DNA of 64,000 bases from Saccharopolyspora erythraea NRRL 2338 (GCF_000062885.1 NC_009142.1:6251584-6315583); one strand, 5' to 3'. Positions 16,580-25,682 are shown, counted from the stretch's first letter. Notes: generated by a model from the sequence alone, not told the origin. Numbers and translations: made by a program.

Positions 16580-17793
16580 GGCTTGCCTCCTGTCGACGCC
16601 AGGGGCCGGTGCAGGGTGCGGGCCCGCTGGTAGACGGCCTCGGTCTGGGCGGCCAGCCGGTCCCAGCCGAAGCGCTCGCGCACCCGGCGGACCCCGGCCC
16701 GGCCCATCTCGGCCCGCCTGCGCGGGTCCGACAGCAGGTCCCGCAGCGCGCAGGCGAGCGCGGAGCTGTCCTTCGGCGGCACGAACAGCCCCGTCCCGCC
16801 GTCGGCCACCGAGTCGAGATGCCCGCCGACCGCGGAGACGACCAGCGGCACGCCGCAGGCCATCGCCTCCAGCGGGACGGTCCCGAACGGCTCGTACCAG
16901 GGCACGCTGACCACCACGTCGGCCGACCGGTACAGGGCGGCCGCGGTGTCGTGCGGCACCTGCCCGGTGAAGCGCACCCGGTCGGCGACCCCTGCCCCGG
17001 CGGCGGCCGCGCGCAGCCGGGCGACCTCGGGATCGCCGTCCCAGTCGCGGTGCGCCGGCCCGCCCGCCACGACCAGCTCCGCGCCGGGCACCTCGGCGAG
17101 GGCCCTGATCGCGGTGTCGACGCCCTTGCGCTCGACCAGGCGGCCGATGCTGAGGATGCGCGGCGCGTCGCCGCAGCGGGCGACCGGTCCCTCCGGGGCG
17201 AACTTGTCCAGGTCTATGCCGCAGGGCACGATCGCCGCCCGCTGCGGCGGCAGCCCGATCTCCTCGAGCTCGCGCACCTCGTCGGAGCAGGTCGCCACGA
17301 CCACGTCCGCGCCGCAGGCGAGCTCGCTCTCGATGCGTTCCCGCTGCGGCGGGCTGGTGTCCTTGACGCCCTGGTGGCGGCGCTTGACCCGGCCGAGCGC
17401 GTGGAAGGTCTGCAACAGCGGGACGTCGAGGTCGCGCAGGCCCCGGCGGGCGGCTACCCCGCTCATCCAGAAGTGCGCGTGCACCACGTCCGGCCGCTCC
17501 AGCCCCCAGCGCACCGCCAGCCGGTCGCCGAACTCGGTCATGTGGGGCAGCAGGTCGTCCTTGGGAATCGGTTCGGCGGGGCCGGCGGGCACGTGCTCGA
17601 CGGTCACGCCCGGCGCCGCGCGCACGCTGGGCGGCAGCTCCGGGGAGTCCCGCCTGGTGTGCACCACGACCTCGTGCCCGAGCCGGGCCAGCCCGGTGGC
17701 CAGCTCCGCGACGTGCACGTTCTGACCGCCCGCGTCGGCTCCCCCGAGCGGGGCGAGCGGGCTCGCGTGCTCGGAGATCAGCTCGATCCTCAT
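16576..17793 (-). CDS. GT4 family glycosyltransferase
   Basis: The protein has 405 residues with a GT-B fold. The N-terminal domain starts MRIELISEHASPLAPLGGADAGGQNVHVAELA, where the GGxxGGQNV loop binds substrate in this family. The C-terminal donor domain has ILSIGRLVERKGVDTAIRALA and the nucleotide-sugar motif EPFGTVPLEAMACGVPLVVS, with the two glutamates seven residues apart. GGAGGTGA precedes ATG 17793. It resembles mycothiol and sucrose-phosphate-synthase-like glycosyltransferases. In this operon it probably adds a sugar to the heptose-containing glycan. Confidence 0.88.
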   Translation of the reverse strand: MRIELISEHASPLAPLGGADAGGQNVHVAELATGLARLGHEVVVHTRRDSPELPPSVRAAPGVTVEHVPAGPAEPIPKDDLLPHMTEFGDRLAVRWGLERPDVVHAHFWMSGVAARRGLRDLDVPLLQTFHALGRVKRRHQGVKDTSPPQRERIESELACGADVVVATCSDEVRELEEIGLPPQRAAIVPCGIDLDKFAPEGPVARCGDAPRILSIGRLVERKGVDTAIRALAEVPGAELVVAGGPAHRDWDGDPEVARLRAAAAGAGVADRVRFTGQVPHDTAAALYRSADVVVSVPWYEPFGTVPLEAMACGVPLVVSAVGGHLDSVADGGTGLFVPPKDSSALACALRDLLSDPRRRAEMGRAGVRRVRERFGWDRLAAQTEAVYQRARTLHRPLASTGGKP

Positions 17794-18755
17794 CCGGTCA
17801 CCTCCTGCAGAAGCTCGTCCCACGCGGCGAGGAAGCGCTCGAGCGGGTACCTGCGGAGCGCGGCGGCCCGTGCCGCCCGCCCCATCTCCTTCGCCCTGCC
17901 CGGGTCCGCGACCAGCTCGCGCACCGCGTCGGCGAGCACGTCCGGCCGGGTCGAGACCACGCCCGCGTCGGCGGGCACCGCCTCCACGGCCTCGGTCGCG
18001 GCCAGCGCGACGACCGGCATGCCGAGCTGCATCGCCTCCAGCAGCGCCAGGCCGAGCGAGGTCCAGCGGTAGGGGTGCACGTAGACGCGGCGCGCGGCCA
18101 GCTCGCGGTGCATCGCGTGCTGCGGCAGGTCCTCGTGCACCCGCATCCGGCCGGCGGGCAGGCCGAGGTGGTCCGGCAGGCCGCGCACGCCCATGCCGAA
18201 CACGTCCAGCGGCGCGGCGGCGGCGAAGGCGGGCAGCAGGTCCGAGCCCGTGATCCGGGCGCGCCGCACCGGTTCGTTGACGACCATGCCCGCCCGGTCG
18301 AGATCACCGGTGTAGTGGTGGCCGGGATCGACGATGCCGTGTTCGATCACCCGTGTCGGCGCGGCGCCGCTCTCCCAGAAGACCTCGTTGAAGTGCGTGA
18401 CGTGGACCAGCGGGATGTCCGCGCGGTCGGCCATCGGATGCCGGGTGGCCGCGGCCGGGCCGCGCGGCGTGTCGTGCTCGACGTAGACGGCGGGGACGTC
18501 GACACCCGGCCGCCTGCCCAGCCAGCGCTCGGCCAGCTCGATCTCGTGCGGGCGTTGCAGCACGACCACGTCGACGGGTTCGGCGCGCAGCTCGGCGGGC
18601 GAGCGCTCGACGGCGTTGTCCGGCCAGGGGAACGTGCGGGCGCGTCCCCGGCCGTCGGCGTCGCGCCGCGGGGTGCGCGGGACGACGTAGGTGTGGTCGC
18701 CATGGACGAAGGACGTCGTCCACGAGCCGTGCACGTGCCAGGTCAGCACCCTCAT
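17790..18755 (-). CDS. Glycosyltransferase (GT-B fold)
   Basis: The protein has 321 residues. The donor half is clear: VYVHPYRWTSLGLALLEAMQLGMPVVALAATEAVEA, a variant of the EPxGxxxLEAM motif, followed by a helical tail. The N-terminal half contains VVVLQRPHEIELAERWLG and VYVEHDTPRGP. It starts at ATG 18755, which overlaps the preceding stop as ATGA, and ends overlapping the GT4 gene in the same way. The acceptor and sugar are unknown. The operon context suggests a cell-surface glycan. Confidence 0.82.
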   Translation of the reverse strand: MRVLTWHVHGSWTTSFVHGDHTYVVPRTPRRDADGRGRARTFPWPDNAVERSPAELRAEPVDVVVLQRPHEIELAERWLGRRPGVDVPAVYVEHDTPRGPAAATRHPMADRADIPLVHVTHFNEVFWESGAAPTRVIEHGIVDPGHHYTGDLDRAGMVVNEPVRRARITGSDLLPAFAAAAPLDVFGMGVRGLPDHLGLPAGRMRVHEDLPQHAMHRELAARRVYVHPYRWTSLGLALLEAMQLGMPVVALAATEAVEAVPADAGVVSTRPDVLADAVRELVADPGRAKEMGRAARAAALRRYPLERFLAAWDELLQEVTG

Positions 18756-19786
18756 ACCGCCTCCCCGGTGCCGACGCGGCAATCCCGCAGGCGCTCGACC
18801 GCCCGCACGACGTCCTCACCGCTGACGCCCGCCAAGCACGGATGGCCCGGCACCGGACACTCGCGGGCGCGGGTGTCGCGGCACGGCGCGGCCTGGTCGC
18901 CGAGCAGCACCACCGGCACCCCGTACGGCGCCCACCGAAGCGGCGAGACCACCGGCGCGAACAGCGACACGACCGGTGTGCCCACGGCGGCGGCCAGGTG
19001 CGCGGGGCCGGTGTTGGGCGCGACGACGACGTCGGCGCCGTCGAGCACCGCGGCCAGCTCGGCCAGGTCGGTGCGGCCGCCGAGGTCCAGGGCCCGATCG
19101 CCCGCGGCCTCTGCGGTGAGGTCCTTGTCGGCCGGTGCGCCCGTGACGACGACCCGGTGCCCGGCCAGCACCAGCGCATCGACGTGGCCCGCGCTGCGCT
19201 CCGGCGGAGCCTGCCGCGCTGGCGCGGAGGCACCGGGGTGCACCACGACGTAGCCGGGTTCGCCGACCAGCGCCGACACGTCGGGCAGCGGGCGCCGCAC
19301 CGCGAGCCTGCCGTCGTCCCCGGGCGGTGGCTCGAAACCCGCCGCGCGGGCCAGCGACAGGGCGCGCTCCGGTTCCGGCGGATCGCCGTCGACCCGGTGG
19401 CGCAGGTCGAGCAGGGAGCCCGGGTAGTCCTCGCTGATCGCCCCGATCCACCCGACGCCGGCCATGCGCAGCAGCAGCGCCAGCGGCAGCGGCGACTGGT
19501 GGAAGGAGGTGAACACCACGGCGGCGTCCGGGCCGATCTCGCGCACCCGCCGCACGAACCGCGTCATCTCCTCGTCGGTGACCGGCCCGGGTTCCGGGTC
19601 GATCCACGGCGCGCACCACTCGACGACCCGGTCCACGCCGGGAAGGAGCTCGCCCGCGGCACTTCCGCGCGGGCCCGCGAGCAGCACCACCTCGTCGGCG
19701 CCCGCGGCCACGGCCCGGATGGCCGGTCCTGCCAGCAGGACGTCGCCGGCGTTGTCGAGCCGGACGACAAGGACCCGGCCCGTCAC
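18752..19786 (-). CDS. GT9 heptosyltransferase-like glycosyltransferase
   Basis: The protein has 344 residues. The N-terminus GRVLVVRLDNAGDVLLAGPAIRAVA and the C-terminal VVHPGASAPARQAPPERSA and APNTGPAHLAAAVGTPVVSLFAPV match ADP-heptose:LPS heptosyltransferases, and it is a second member of the family in this operon (with 12911-13867). A cysteine pair near the end (RECPVPGHPCLAG) resembles the C-terminal motif of several GT9 enzymes. The GTG start overlaps the fusion gene upstream as GTGA. Confidence 0.86.
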   Translation of the reverse strand: MTGRVLVVRLDNAGDVLLAGPAIRAVAAGADEVVLLAGPRGSAAGELLPGVDRVVEWCAPWIDPEPGPVTDEEMTRFVRRVREIGPDAAVVFTSFHQSPLPLALLLRMAGVGWIGAISEDYPGSLLDLRHRVDGDPPEPERALSLARAAGFEPPPGDDGRLAVRRPLPDVSALVGEPGYVVVHPGASAPARQAPPERSAGHVDALVLAGHRVVVTGAPADKDLTAEAAGDRALDLGGRTDLAELAAVLDGADVVVAPNTGPAHLAAAVGTPVVSLFAPVVSPLRWAPYGVPVVLLGDQAAPCRDTRARECPVPGHPCLAGVSGEDVVRAVERLRDCRVGTGEAV

Positions 19787-21312
19787 CGCGCCGCCTCCGC
19801 CAGGATCCGGGTGACCGCCTCCGGCACCGTCCGCGCGACCTCGGCGTTCTGCCACGCCCACTGGATCTCCGGTGCGAGGGTGCGTTCGGTGGGCACCAGG
19901 ATCGCCCTGGCTCCGGCCGCGCTCGCGGCGTCGACGTCGGCGCCGGTGTCGCCGATGACCACGCAGGCGCTCGTGGGCACGTGCAGCTCGGAGGCCGCCC
20001 GCTCGATGAGGCCGGGCGCCGGCTTGCGGCAGCCGCAGCCGTCGGCGTCGCCGTGGACGCAGACCTGCCAGGTGCCGAACGGGCCGAGGTGGCGCTCCAC
20101 CTCGCGGTTGACCGCGGCGACGTCGGACTCGTCGATCAGTCCTCTTGCGACACCCGACTGGTTGCTGACCACGCCGATGCCGATCCCGTTGGTGCGCAAC
20201 AGGTCCAGCGCCGCACGCACTCCGTCGACCGGGCGTACGCGCGCGGGGTCGCCGTTGTAGGGGACGTCGTGGATCAGCGTGTCGTCCCGGTCGAACAGCA
20301 CCACCGCGGGCCGTCCCCGGCGCCGGCGTCGCCTGCGGGCCTGCCGCAGCTCCCCGCGCAGCCGGTGCCAGGTCGCCGCGGGCGGGATCAGCGTGCTGGT
20401 GACCAGCATCCGCGCGACCTCGGCGGCGTCGCGCGGCCCGGGCGCGATGCGCAGCGCGGCGAACTCCGCGGTCATCCCGAACCAGACACCGGCGGTCACC
20501 GCGGAGACCTTGGTCCACTTCGGACGCCTGCGGCCGGCGAGCGCCAGCGCCCCGGTCGCCACCAGGGACGCGGTGGTGAGCAGGTGCTTTCGAGGCCGCC
20601 CCGGGCCCTCCCCGATCTCGGTGCGCCACGAGCGGCCGTGCTTGCGGCGCATGATCGCGTTGTCCTGGTTGCCCGCCTGAGCTCGGACGCTGGCCAGGAA
20701 ACCGGCCGGGCGCACCGGGTGGACGGTGGTCCGGGTACCGGAGACGATGCGGTAGCCCATGGCCCGCACGCGCAGCGCGAGGTCGGCGTCCTCCCGGAAG
20801 GCGCGCGGGAACTCCTCGTCGAACCCGCCGGCCATGGTCAACGCGGCGCGGCGGTAGGCCATGTCGGCGGTGATCCACCGCGCGCGGGCGAGCCCCGCGG
20901 TACCGCGTTCCCAGTCCGTCGCCCGGCGGTGCCGCGGCAGCGGCACCTCGATGCGGGCCTGGCTCGCGCCCACGTCGCCGGGCAGTGCGCCGATGTCACG
21001 TCGTAGAGCGCTCTTCCAGTCCGGTCCCGGCACCACGTCGTCGTCGAGGAAGACGACCCACTCCGCGTGCGTGTCCTGCCAGCCGGCGTTGCGCGCCGCG
21101 GCCGGTCCGTGCCCTCCCGAGCGGACGACCCGGGTCGGGAAAGACGTGGGCGGAACCTCCAGCGGTGCGGGCGGATCGCGACGGTCGTCGACGACGAGCA
21201 CTTCGACCGGCTGCGGGCCCGGCAGGTCCTCCAGCGCGGCGAGCAGCACGCCGAGGCTCCGGCGCCCGGTCGTGGGCACCACGACCGCGTAGTCGACGAG
21301 GCCCGCGCTCAC
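19783..21312 (-). CDS. Fusion of GT2 glycosyltransferase and GmhB-like heptose bisphosphate phosphatase
   Basis: The protein has 509 residues. Residues 1-240 are a GT2 (GT-A) enzyme: VVVPTTGRRSLGVLLAALE, the VLVVDDRRDP strand, RNAGW, and the metal motif FLDDDVVPGPDW. A basic, partly hydrophobic linker follows. From about residue 337 there is a HAD-IIIA phosphatase with VVLFDRDDTLIHD (DxDxT) and the zinc loop CVHGDADGCGCRKPAPGL near residue 415, which is diagnostic of GmhB. It should dephosphorylate heptose 1,7-bisphosphate, the step missing between the two HldE reactions. It starts with GTG overlapping the carbamoyltransferase stop. Confidence 0.87.
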   Translation of the reverse strand: MSAGLVDYAVVVPTTGRRSLGVLLAALEDLPGPQPVEVLVVDDRRDPPAPLEVPPTSFPTRVVRSGGHGPAAARNAGWQDTHAEWVVFLDDDVVPGPDWKSALRRDIGALPGDVGASQARIEVPLPRHRRATDWERGTAGLARARWITADMAYRRAALTMAGGFDEEFPRAFREDADLALRVRAMGYRIVSGTRTTVHPVRPAGFLASVRAQAGNQDNAIMRRKHGRSWRTEIGEGPGRPRKHLLTTASLVATGALALAGRRRPKWTKVSAVTAGVWFGMTAEFAALRIAPGPRDAAEVARMLVTSTLIPPAATWHRLRGELRQARRRRRRRGRPAVVLFDRDDTLIHDVPYNGDPARVRPVDGVRAALDLLRTNGIGIGVVSNQSGVARGLIDESDVAAVNREVERHLGPFGTWQVCVHGDADGCGCRKPAPGLIERAASELHVPTSACVVIGDTGADVDAASAAGARAILVPTERTLAPEIQWAWQNAEVARTVPEAVTRILAEAAR

Positions 21313-22943
21313 CGCCGCACCCCCGGCCTCCTCACCACGAAGGGCCCGAGCACCAGCAGGTCGATCGGAGAGGCACCGAAGCACTCCAGCGCGTCGACGG
21401 GGTCGTCGACCATCGGCCTGCCCGCCGTGTTGAAGCTCGTGTTGACCACAGTGGGCAGTCCGGTCCGCGCGGCGAACGCGTCGAGCACGCGGGCCAGCAG
21501 CGGCTCGCGATTCCGGTCGACGGTCTGGATGCGCGCCGTACCGTCGACGTGCACTACGGCCGGTATGCGGTCGCGCCACTCCTCGGCCACGTCGTGCACG
21601 AAAAGCATGTACGGACTGGGAATCGGGCCTCGGCCGAACAGCTCCGGTGCCCGTTCGGTGAGCACCATCGGCGCGATCGGACGGAACTGCTCGCGGCCCT
21701 TGACGTCGTTGAGACGTTCGAGGTTGCCCGCGTGTCCGGGGTGGGCCAGCAGCGAGCGGTGCCCGAGCGCCCGCGGCCCGAACTCGGCGCGCCCCTGGAA
21801 CCAGCCGACGATCTCGTCGCGCGCCAGGGATTCGGCCACTTCCTCGGCCAGGTCGTCCGGACGCTCGTACGGAACGCGGGCGGCGTCGAGCTTCGCTGCC
21901 AGCTCGGCCTCGCCGAAGCCGCGTCCCAGGTCGGCACCGCTCATCGGGCGGACGGCCTCCCCGCTCTCGGCCGCCACGTGCAGCGCGGCACCGAGCGCGG
22001 TACCGGCGTCCCCGGCCGCGGGCTGCACCCACACCTCGTCGAACGGCCCCTCGTCGGCGATGCGCGTGTTGGCCACGCAGTTCAGCGCGATGCCGCCGGC
22101 CATCGCCAGGTGCCGCCGGCCGGTGCGGTCGTGCAGCCACCTCGTCAGCTCCAGCAGGACCTCTTCCAGCCGCACCTGCACGCTGGCGGCCAGTTCGGCG
22201 TGCGCGGTGAGCATCTCGTCGCCGGGACGGCGCCGCGGCGCCCAGCGCTCCCAGTCGATCGGGGCGACGGTGAAGCCGCCGTCGGCCACGCGCACGAGTT
22301 CCGCGAAGTCGGAGAGGTGAGCCGGCTTCGCGTAGGCGGCCAGCGCCATCACCTTGTACTCGTCGCCGGCGCGGTGGAAGCCCAGGTGCTCGGTCAGCTC
22401 CTCGTACATCAGCCCGAGGGAGTGCGGCAGCCGTTGCTGCGCGTGCACTTCGAGCTTGCCGTAGCGGTACTCCCCCGCCAGCATCGACGTGCTCTCGCCC
22501 CGCCCGTCGGCGGTGAGCACGGCGCAGTCGCCGAACGGCGCCGCGAGCCCGGCCGAGGCGGCGTGCGCGTAGTGGTGGGGGACGAACCTGCTTCGCGCGT
22601 GTTCGATCCCGGGCAACGCGGTGCGCAGGAAGCGCGGAGCGCGTTCGGCGTAGGTGGTGCGCAGGTCCTCCCAGCCGGGGTCCAGCCCGTCCAGTCCGTT
22701 GTCGACCAGCGTGGGTTCATAGGAGAAGGCGACGACGTCCACATCGGCCGCGGAGATGCCGCCCTCCCGCAGGCACCACGCCGCCGCGCGCTCGGGCTGT
22801 TCCCAGGCCGAGAACGGCACCGGCTGCTTGCCGTGCTTGCGCCTGCTGAAGCGCTCCTCCTCAGCCGCGGCGACCACGTCGCCGTCGACGACCAGCGCTG
22901 CGGCGGGGTCGTGGAAGACAGAGTTGATGCCGAGGATGCGCAC
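21309..22943 (-). CDS. Carbamoyltransferase, NodU/CmcH/TobZ family
   Basis: The protein has 544 residues. The N-terminal Kae1-like domain begins VRILGINSVFHDPAAALVVDG and has the metal-binding HHYAHAASA motif near residue 112 and MAGGIALNC. The C-terminal YrdC-like part has FGPRALGHRSLLA and VNTSFNTAGRPMVD. The family makes carbamoyladenylate from carbamoyl phosphate and ATP, then carbamoylates a hydroxyl of a sugar or antibiotic. It is the first gene of the minus-strand heptose operon. GGAGGAG lies just before GTG 22943. Its neighbours suggest that the acceptor is the glycan or sugar built downstream. Confidence 0.92.
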   Translation of the reverse strand: MRILGINSVFHDPAAALVVDGDVVAAAEEERFSRRKHGKQPVPFSAWEQPERAAAWCLREGGISAADVDVVAFSYEPTLVDNGLDGLDPGWEDLRTTYAERAPRFLRTALPGIEHARSRFVPHHYAHAASAGLAAPFGDCAVLTADGRGESTSMLAGEYRYGKLEVHAQQRLPHSLGLMYEELTEHLGFHRAGDEYKVMALAAYAKPAHLSDFAELVRVADGGFTVAPIDWERWAPRRRPGDEMLTAHAELAASVQVRLEEVLLELTRWLHDRTGRRHLAMAGGIALNCVANTRIADEGPFDEVWVQPAAGDAGTALGAALHVAAESGEAVRPMSGADLGRGFGEAELAAKLDAARVPYERPDDLAEEVAESLARDEIVGWFQGRAEFGPRALGHRSLLAHPGHAGNLERLNDVKGREQFRPIAPMVLTERAPELFGRGPIPSPYMLFVHDVAEEWRDRIPAVVHVDGTARIQTVDRNREPLLARVLDAFAARTGLPTVVNTSFNTAGRPMVDDPVDALECFGASPIDLLVLGPFVVRRPGVRR

Positions 22944-23209
22944 AGGCTCCTCCACAGTGGATGTGAATGATCGGTTGTGGCCAGAAGCGCTTGTGCTACG
23001 CGCCACCACCTATACCGCTACCCTGCGAAGCGACTCTCCAAACGGCGAACCGCCGAACCGCAGGCGGTATCGATCTCCGCAGGCGTGGGAAATCGCCTAT
23101 GAAGAACCACTTTCGGAGATCCGCCGCGCGAGAGCCGCTACGCCGCGTGCGGTTACCGCTTCCGTATTCGGGTTACACGAAGGATGCGTCGACGACGAGG
23201 GGTGATGGC

Positions 23210-24145
23210 GTGCGTGTGCTGGTGGTCGGCTGGGCGAGCTTCCTGCACGGGGAGGCCACTGCCGGTGACGTGGCCGCCATGGAGCGCGTGGCCACCGCGC
23301 TGCACGCCGCCGGGGTGCCTTGCGACTGCGCCTGGAGCCCGGGTTTCGAACCCGGTGCGATGAGCCTCTCCGAGGCGGAGCCCCGTGATTACACCGACGT
23401 GGTCTTCACCTGCGGTCCCGCGCAGGGATGGCAGCTGCGCGAGCTGCACCAGCGTTACGCCCGCTGCCGGCGGATCGCCGTGGGCGTGTCCGTCGTGGAC
23501 CCGGGCGATCCCGCGGTCACCGGCTTCGACGTCGTGCTGGCACGCGACGGGCCGGGAACACCGGTGCAAGATCTGGCTTCGCACCGACCATGCCGCCCGC
23601 TGCCGGTCGCCGGAGTCGCTCTCGCACCGGGACAGCCGGAGTACGGCGACCGGCGCCGCCACGACGAGTTGCACCGGGTGTTGCGGGAGTGGATCAACGC
23701 GCTCGACTGCGCACCTCTCGAACTGGACACCCGGCTCGACACCGGCGACTGGCGGCACTGCTCCACACCGGAGCAGTTCGCCGTGCTCGTGGGGCGCACC
23801 GACGTGGTGCTCACCTCCCGCCTGCACGGGCTCGTTTTCGCGTTGAGCAGCGGAGTTCCCGCGCTCGCGGTCGACCCGGTCGACGGCGGCGGCAAGGTCT
23901 CCGCCCAGGCCGAGGCGTGGAACTGGCCCGCGGTGGTCGGTGTCGACGAGGTCCTGCAGTCGCGCAGGCCGTGGGAGGTGCTGGACGACTGGTGGTCATG
24001 GTGCACGTCGCCCATCGCGCAAGCCCTGGCCCGGATGCGGGCGCGCACCGACGTCGACACCAGCCGGGGGCTGACCGAACGAATGCTCGCCGAACTCCGC
24101 GGATGCGCGGTCGCCGGTTCCGGGGCCGACGACCGGCAGGGCTGA
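23210..24145 (+). CDS. Polysaccharide pyruvyltransferase-like protein
   Basis: The protein has 311 residues with a GT-B-like fold. The C-terminal half has VVLTSRLHGLVFALSSGVPALAVDPVDGGGKV, the SRLHG motif of the PS_pyruv_trans family, which adds pyruvate ketals to surface sugars from phosphoenolpyruvate. The N-terminus VLVVGWASFLHGEATAGDV is the expected GDxxN-like loop in altered form. GTG 23210 is chosen for the GAGG site nine bases upstream. The frame is open further upstream without similarity. It is divergent from the carbamoyltransferase across 266 A/T-richer bases that must hold both promoters. Confidence 0.78.
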   Translation: MRVLVVGWASFLHGEATAGDVAAMERVATALHAAGVPCDCAWSPGFEPGAMSLSEAEPRDYTDVVFTCGPAQGWQLRELHQRYARCRRIAVGVSVVDPGDPAVTGFDVVLARDGPGTPVQDLASHRPCRPLPVAGVALAPGQPEYGDRRRHDELHRVLREWINALDCAPLELDTRLDTGDWRHCSTPEQFAVLVGRTDVVLTSRLHGLVFALSSGVPALAVDPVDGGGKVSAQAEAWNWPAVVGVDEVLQSRRPWEVLDDWWSWCTSPIAQALARMRARTDVDTSRGLTERMLAELRGCAVAGSGADDRQG

Positions 24146-24158
24146 CAGGAGGTGCCAC

Positions 24159-24686
24159 ATGGCCGGGCCGGTGGTGCGAACCGGTCGTTCCGCCACGGCG
24201 GCCACCGCGGAGGTGGCACGCCTGCTGCGGATGATGTCCACCGCGCGCACGTGGACGCCTGTCCTGCACTGGGGACTCGCACTCGTGGTCGACGCGGTCC
24301 CGGGCGCGGAGATGGCGAGCGTGGTCGTCAGCGACCGCGGGCGGCTGCGGCCGGCCGGTTGCACCGACGAGCGGGCGTGGCGGGTCGACCTCGCGCAACG
24401 GCAGGCGGGTGACGGACCGTGCGTGCAGGCGCTGCACGCGGGGACCACGGTGCGGGCCGACCTCACCGAGGTCAGAGTGCACTGGCCCGCTTTCGCGCGC
24501 TCGGCACGCGAGCAGCACGTGCACGGCTTCATCTCGGCGCCGCTGGCCCGCGGCGACCCCGGGCCCGCGGCGCTCAACCTCTACTCGGGACGTTCGCACG
24601 CCCTCGACGCGGTCGAGCAGCCGCGGATAGACCGCGTCGCCCACCTGATCTCGATGTCGTTGCGCGGCTTCGGTTTTCCGGACTGA
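24159..24686 (+). CDS. GAF domain protein
   Basis: The protein has 175 residues. One GAF domain spans almost all of it: GLALVVDAVPGAEMASVVVSD, RQAGDGPCVQALHAGTTVRADL near residue 85, and HGFISAPLARGDPGPAALNLYSG near residue 125. This type often precedes an ANTAR RNA-binding domain in actinobacterial regulators, but here the protein ends after GAF. CAGGAGGTG precedes the ATG. It lies 13 bases after the pyruvyltransferase gene and 30 before a GT2 gene, so it may be a small-molecule sensor for this unit. Confidence 0.82.
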   Translation: MAGPVVRTGRSATAATAEVARLLRMMSTARTWTPVLHWGLALVVDAVPGAEMASVVVSDRGRLRPAGCTDERAWRVDLAQRQAGDGPCVQALHAGTTVRADLTEVRVHWPAFARSAREQHVHGFISAPLARGDPGPAALNLYSGRSHALDAVEQPRIDRVAHLISMSLRGFGFPD

Positions 24687-24716
24687 CCGGGCGTTCACGA
24701 CCGAATAGGAGAGCAC

Positions 24717-25661
24717 ATGCCGGCTTCCCACGACACACCCGCTCACACCGGTCGTCGCGCGGCTTCGACGGCGGGAGACGACCTGGCCGACCGGAGCGGC
24801 CCGGCGCCGCGCACGACCATCGTCATAGCCACCCGCAACCGGGCCGAGGAGCTGCTGCGCACGCTTCGCGAGCAGCGAACGGCGTTCCCGCGCACACCGG
24901 TCGTCGTGGTCGACAACGGTTCCGACGCCGACCTGAGGCTGCTCGTGGAGCCGGAGTTCCCCGATGTGGAAGTCGTGCGCTCGCCGCGCAATCTCGGCGC
25001 GGTCGCCCGCAACCTCGGCGTGCTGCGGGCTCGGACGCCCTACATCGCCTTCAGCGACGACGACTCCTGGTGGGAGCCCGGCGCTCTCGCCGAAGCCGAA
25101 CGCGTGCTCGACGACCACCCCGCCGTGGCGCTGGTCGCCGGGCGGACGCTGGTCGGCGCGGACGGGGCGCCGGACCCGGTCACCGACCTGATGCGGGACA
25201 GTGCGCTGCCCCGCACCCACCCGATGCCGGGTCCGCCCGTTCTCGGCTTCACGGCGTGCGCGGCCGTCGTGCGCAGGCGGGCGTTCGCCGAAGCGGGCGG
25301 ATTCAGCCGGCTGCTGTTCTTCGTCGCCGAGGAGAAGCTGCTCTCCTACGACCTGGCGGCCAAGGGCTGGGACCTTTGCTACGTCAGTTCCGTGGTCGCC
25401 CACCACCACCCGTCACCGCACCGGCCGCCGTCGGACTGGCGCCGGACTCTCGAACTGCGCAACAACGCGCTCATCGCGTGGATGCGCAGACCAGTCCGGG
25501 TCGCGCTCGGCGAGGCACGCGAACTCGCCGCCGCGGCCCGGCACGACCGCGTGGCGCGGCGGGCACTGCTCGCGGCGGTTCGGCGCCTGCCGTCGGCGTT
25601 GCTGCGCAGGAGAAGGCTGCCGGCGCGCGTCGAGGACATGATCCGGCTGCTGGAGGGCTGA
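24717..25661 (+). CDS. GT2 family glycosyltransferase
   Basis: The protein has 314 residues. After a 30-residue polar leader comes a GT-A domain: TIVIATRNRAEELLRTL, VVVVDNGSDADL, RNLGAVARNLGV and the metal motif FSDDDSWWEPGAL. The C-terminal part contains EKLLSYDLAAKGWDLCYV and a basic helical tail. The gene at 26811-27716 encodes a close paralogue with the same motifs in the same order. AGGAGA precedes ATG 24717. It probably makes a surface or secreted glycan with its neighbours. Confidence 0.88.
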   Translation: MPASHDTPAHTGRRAASTAGDDLADRSGPAPRTTIVIATRNRAEELLRTLREQRTAFPRTPVVVVDNGSDADLRLLVEPEFPDVEVVRSPRNLGAVARNLGVLRARTPYIAFSDDDSWWEPGALAEAERVLDDHPAVALVAGRTLVGADGAPDPVTDLMRDSALPRTHPMPGPPVLGFTACAAVVRRRAFAEAGGFSRLLFFVAEEKLLSYDLAAKGWDLCYVSSVVAHHHPSPHRPPSDWRRTLELRNNALIAWMRRPVRVALGEARELAAAARHDRVARRALLAAVRRLPSALLRRRRLPARVEDMIRLLEG

Positions 25662-25682
25662 GTTCCGCGAAGGGCGTCCAAA

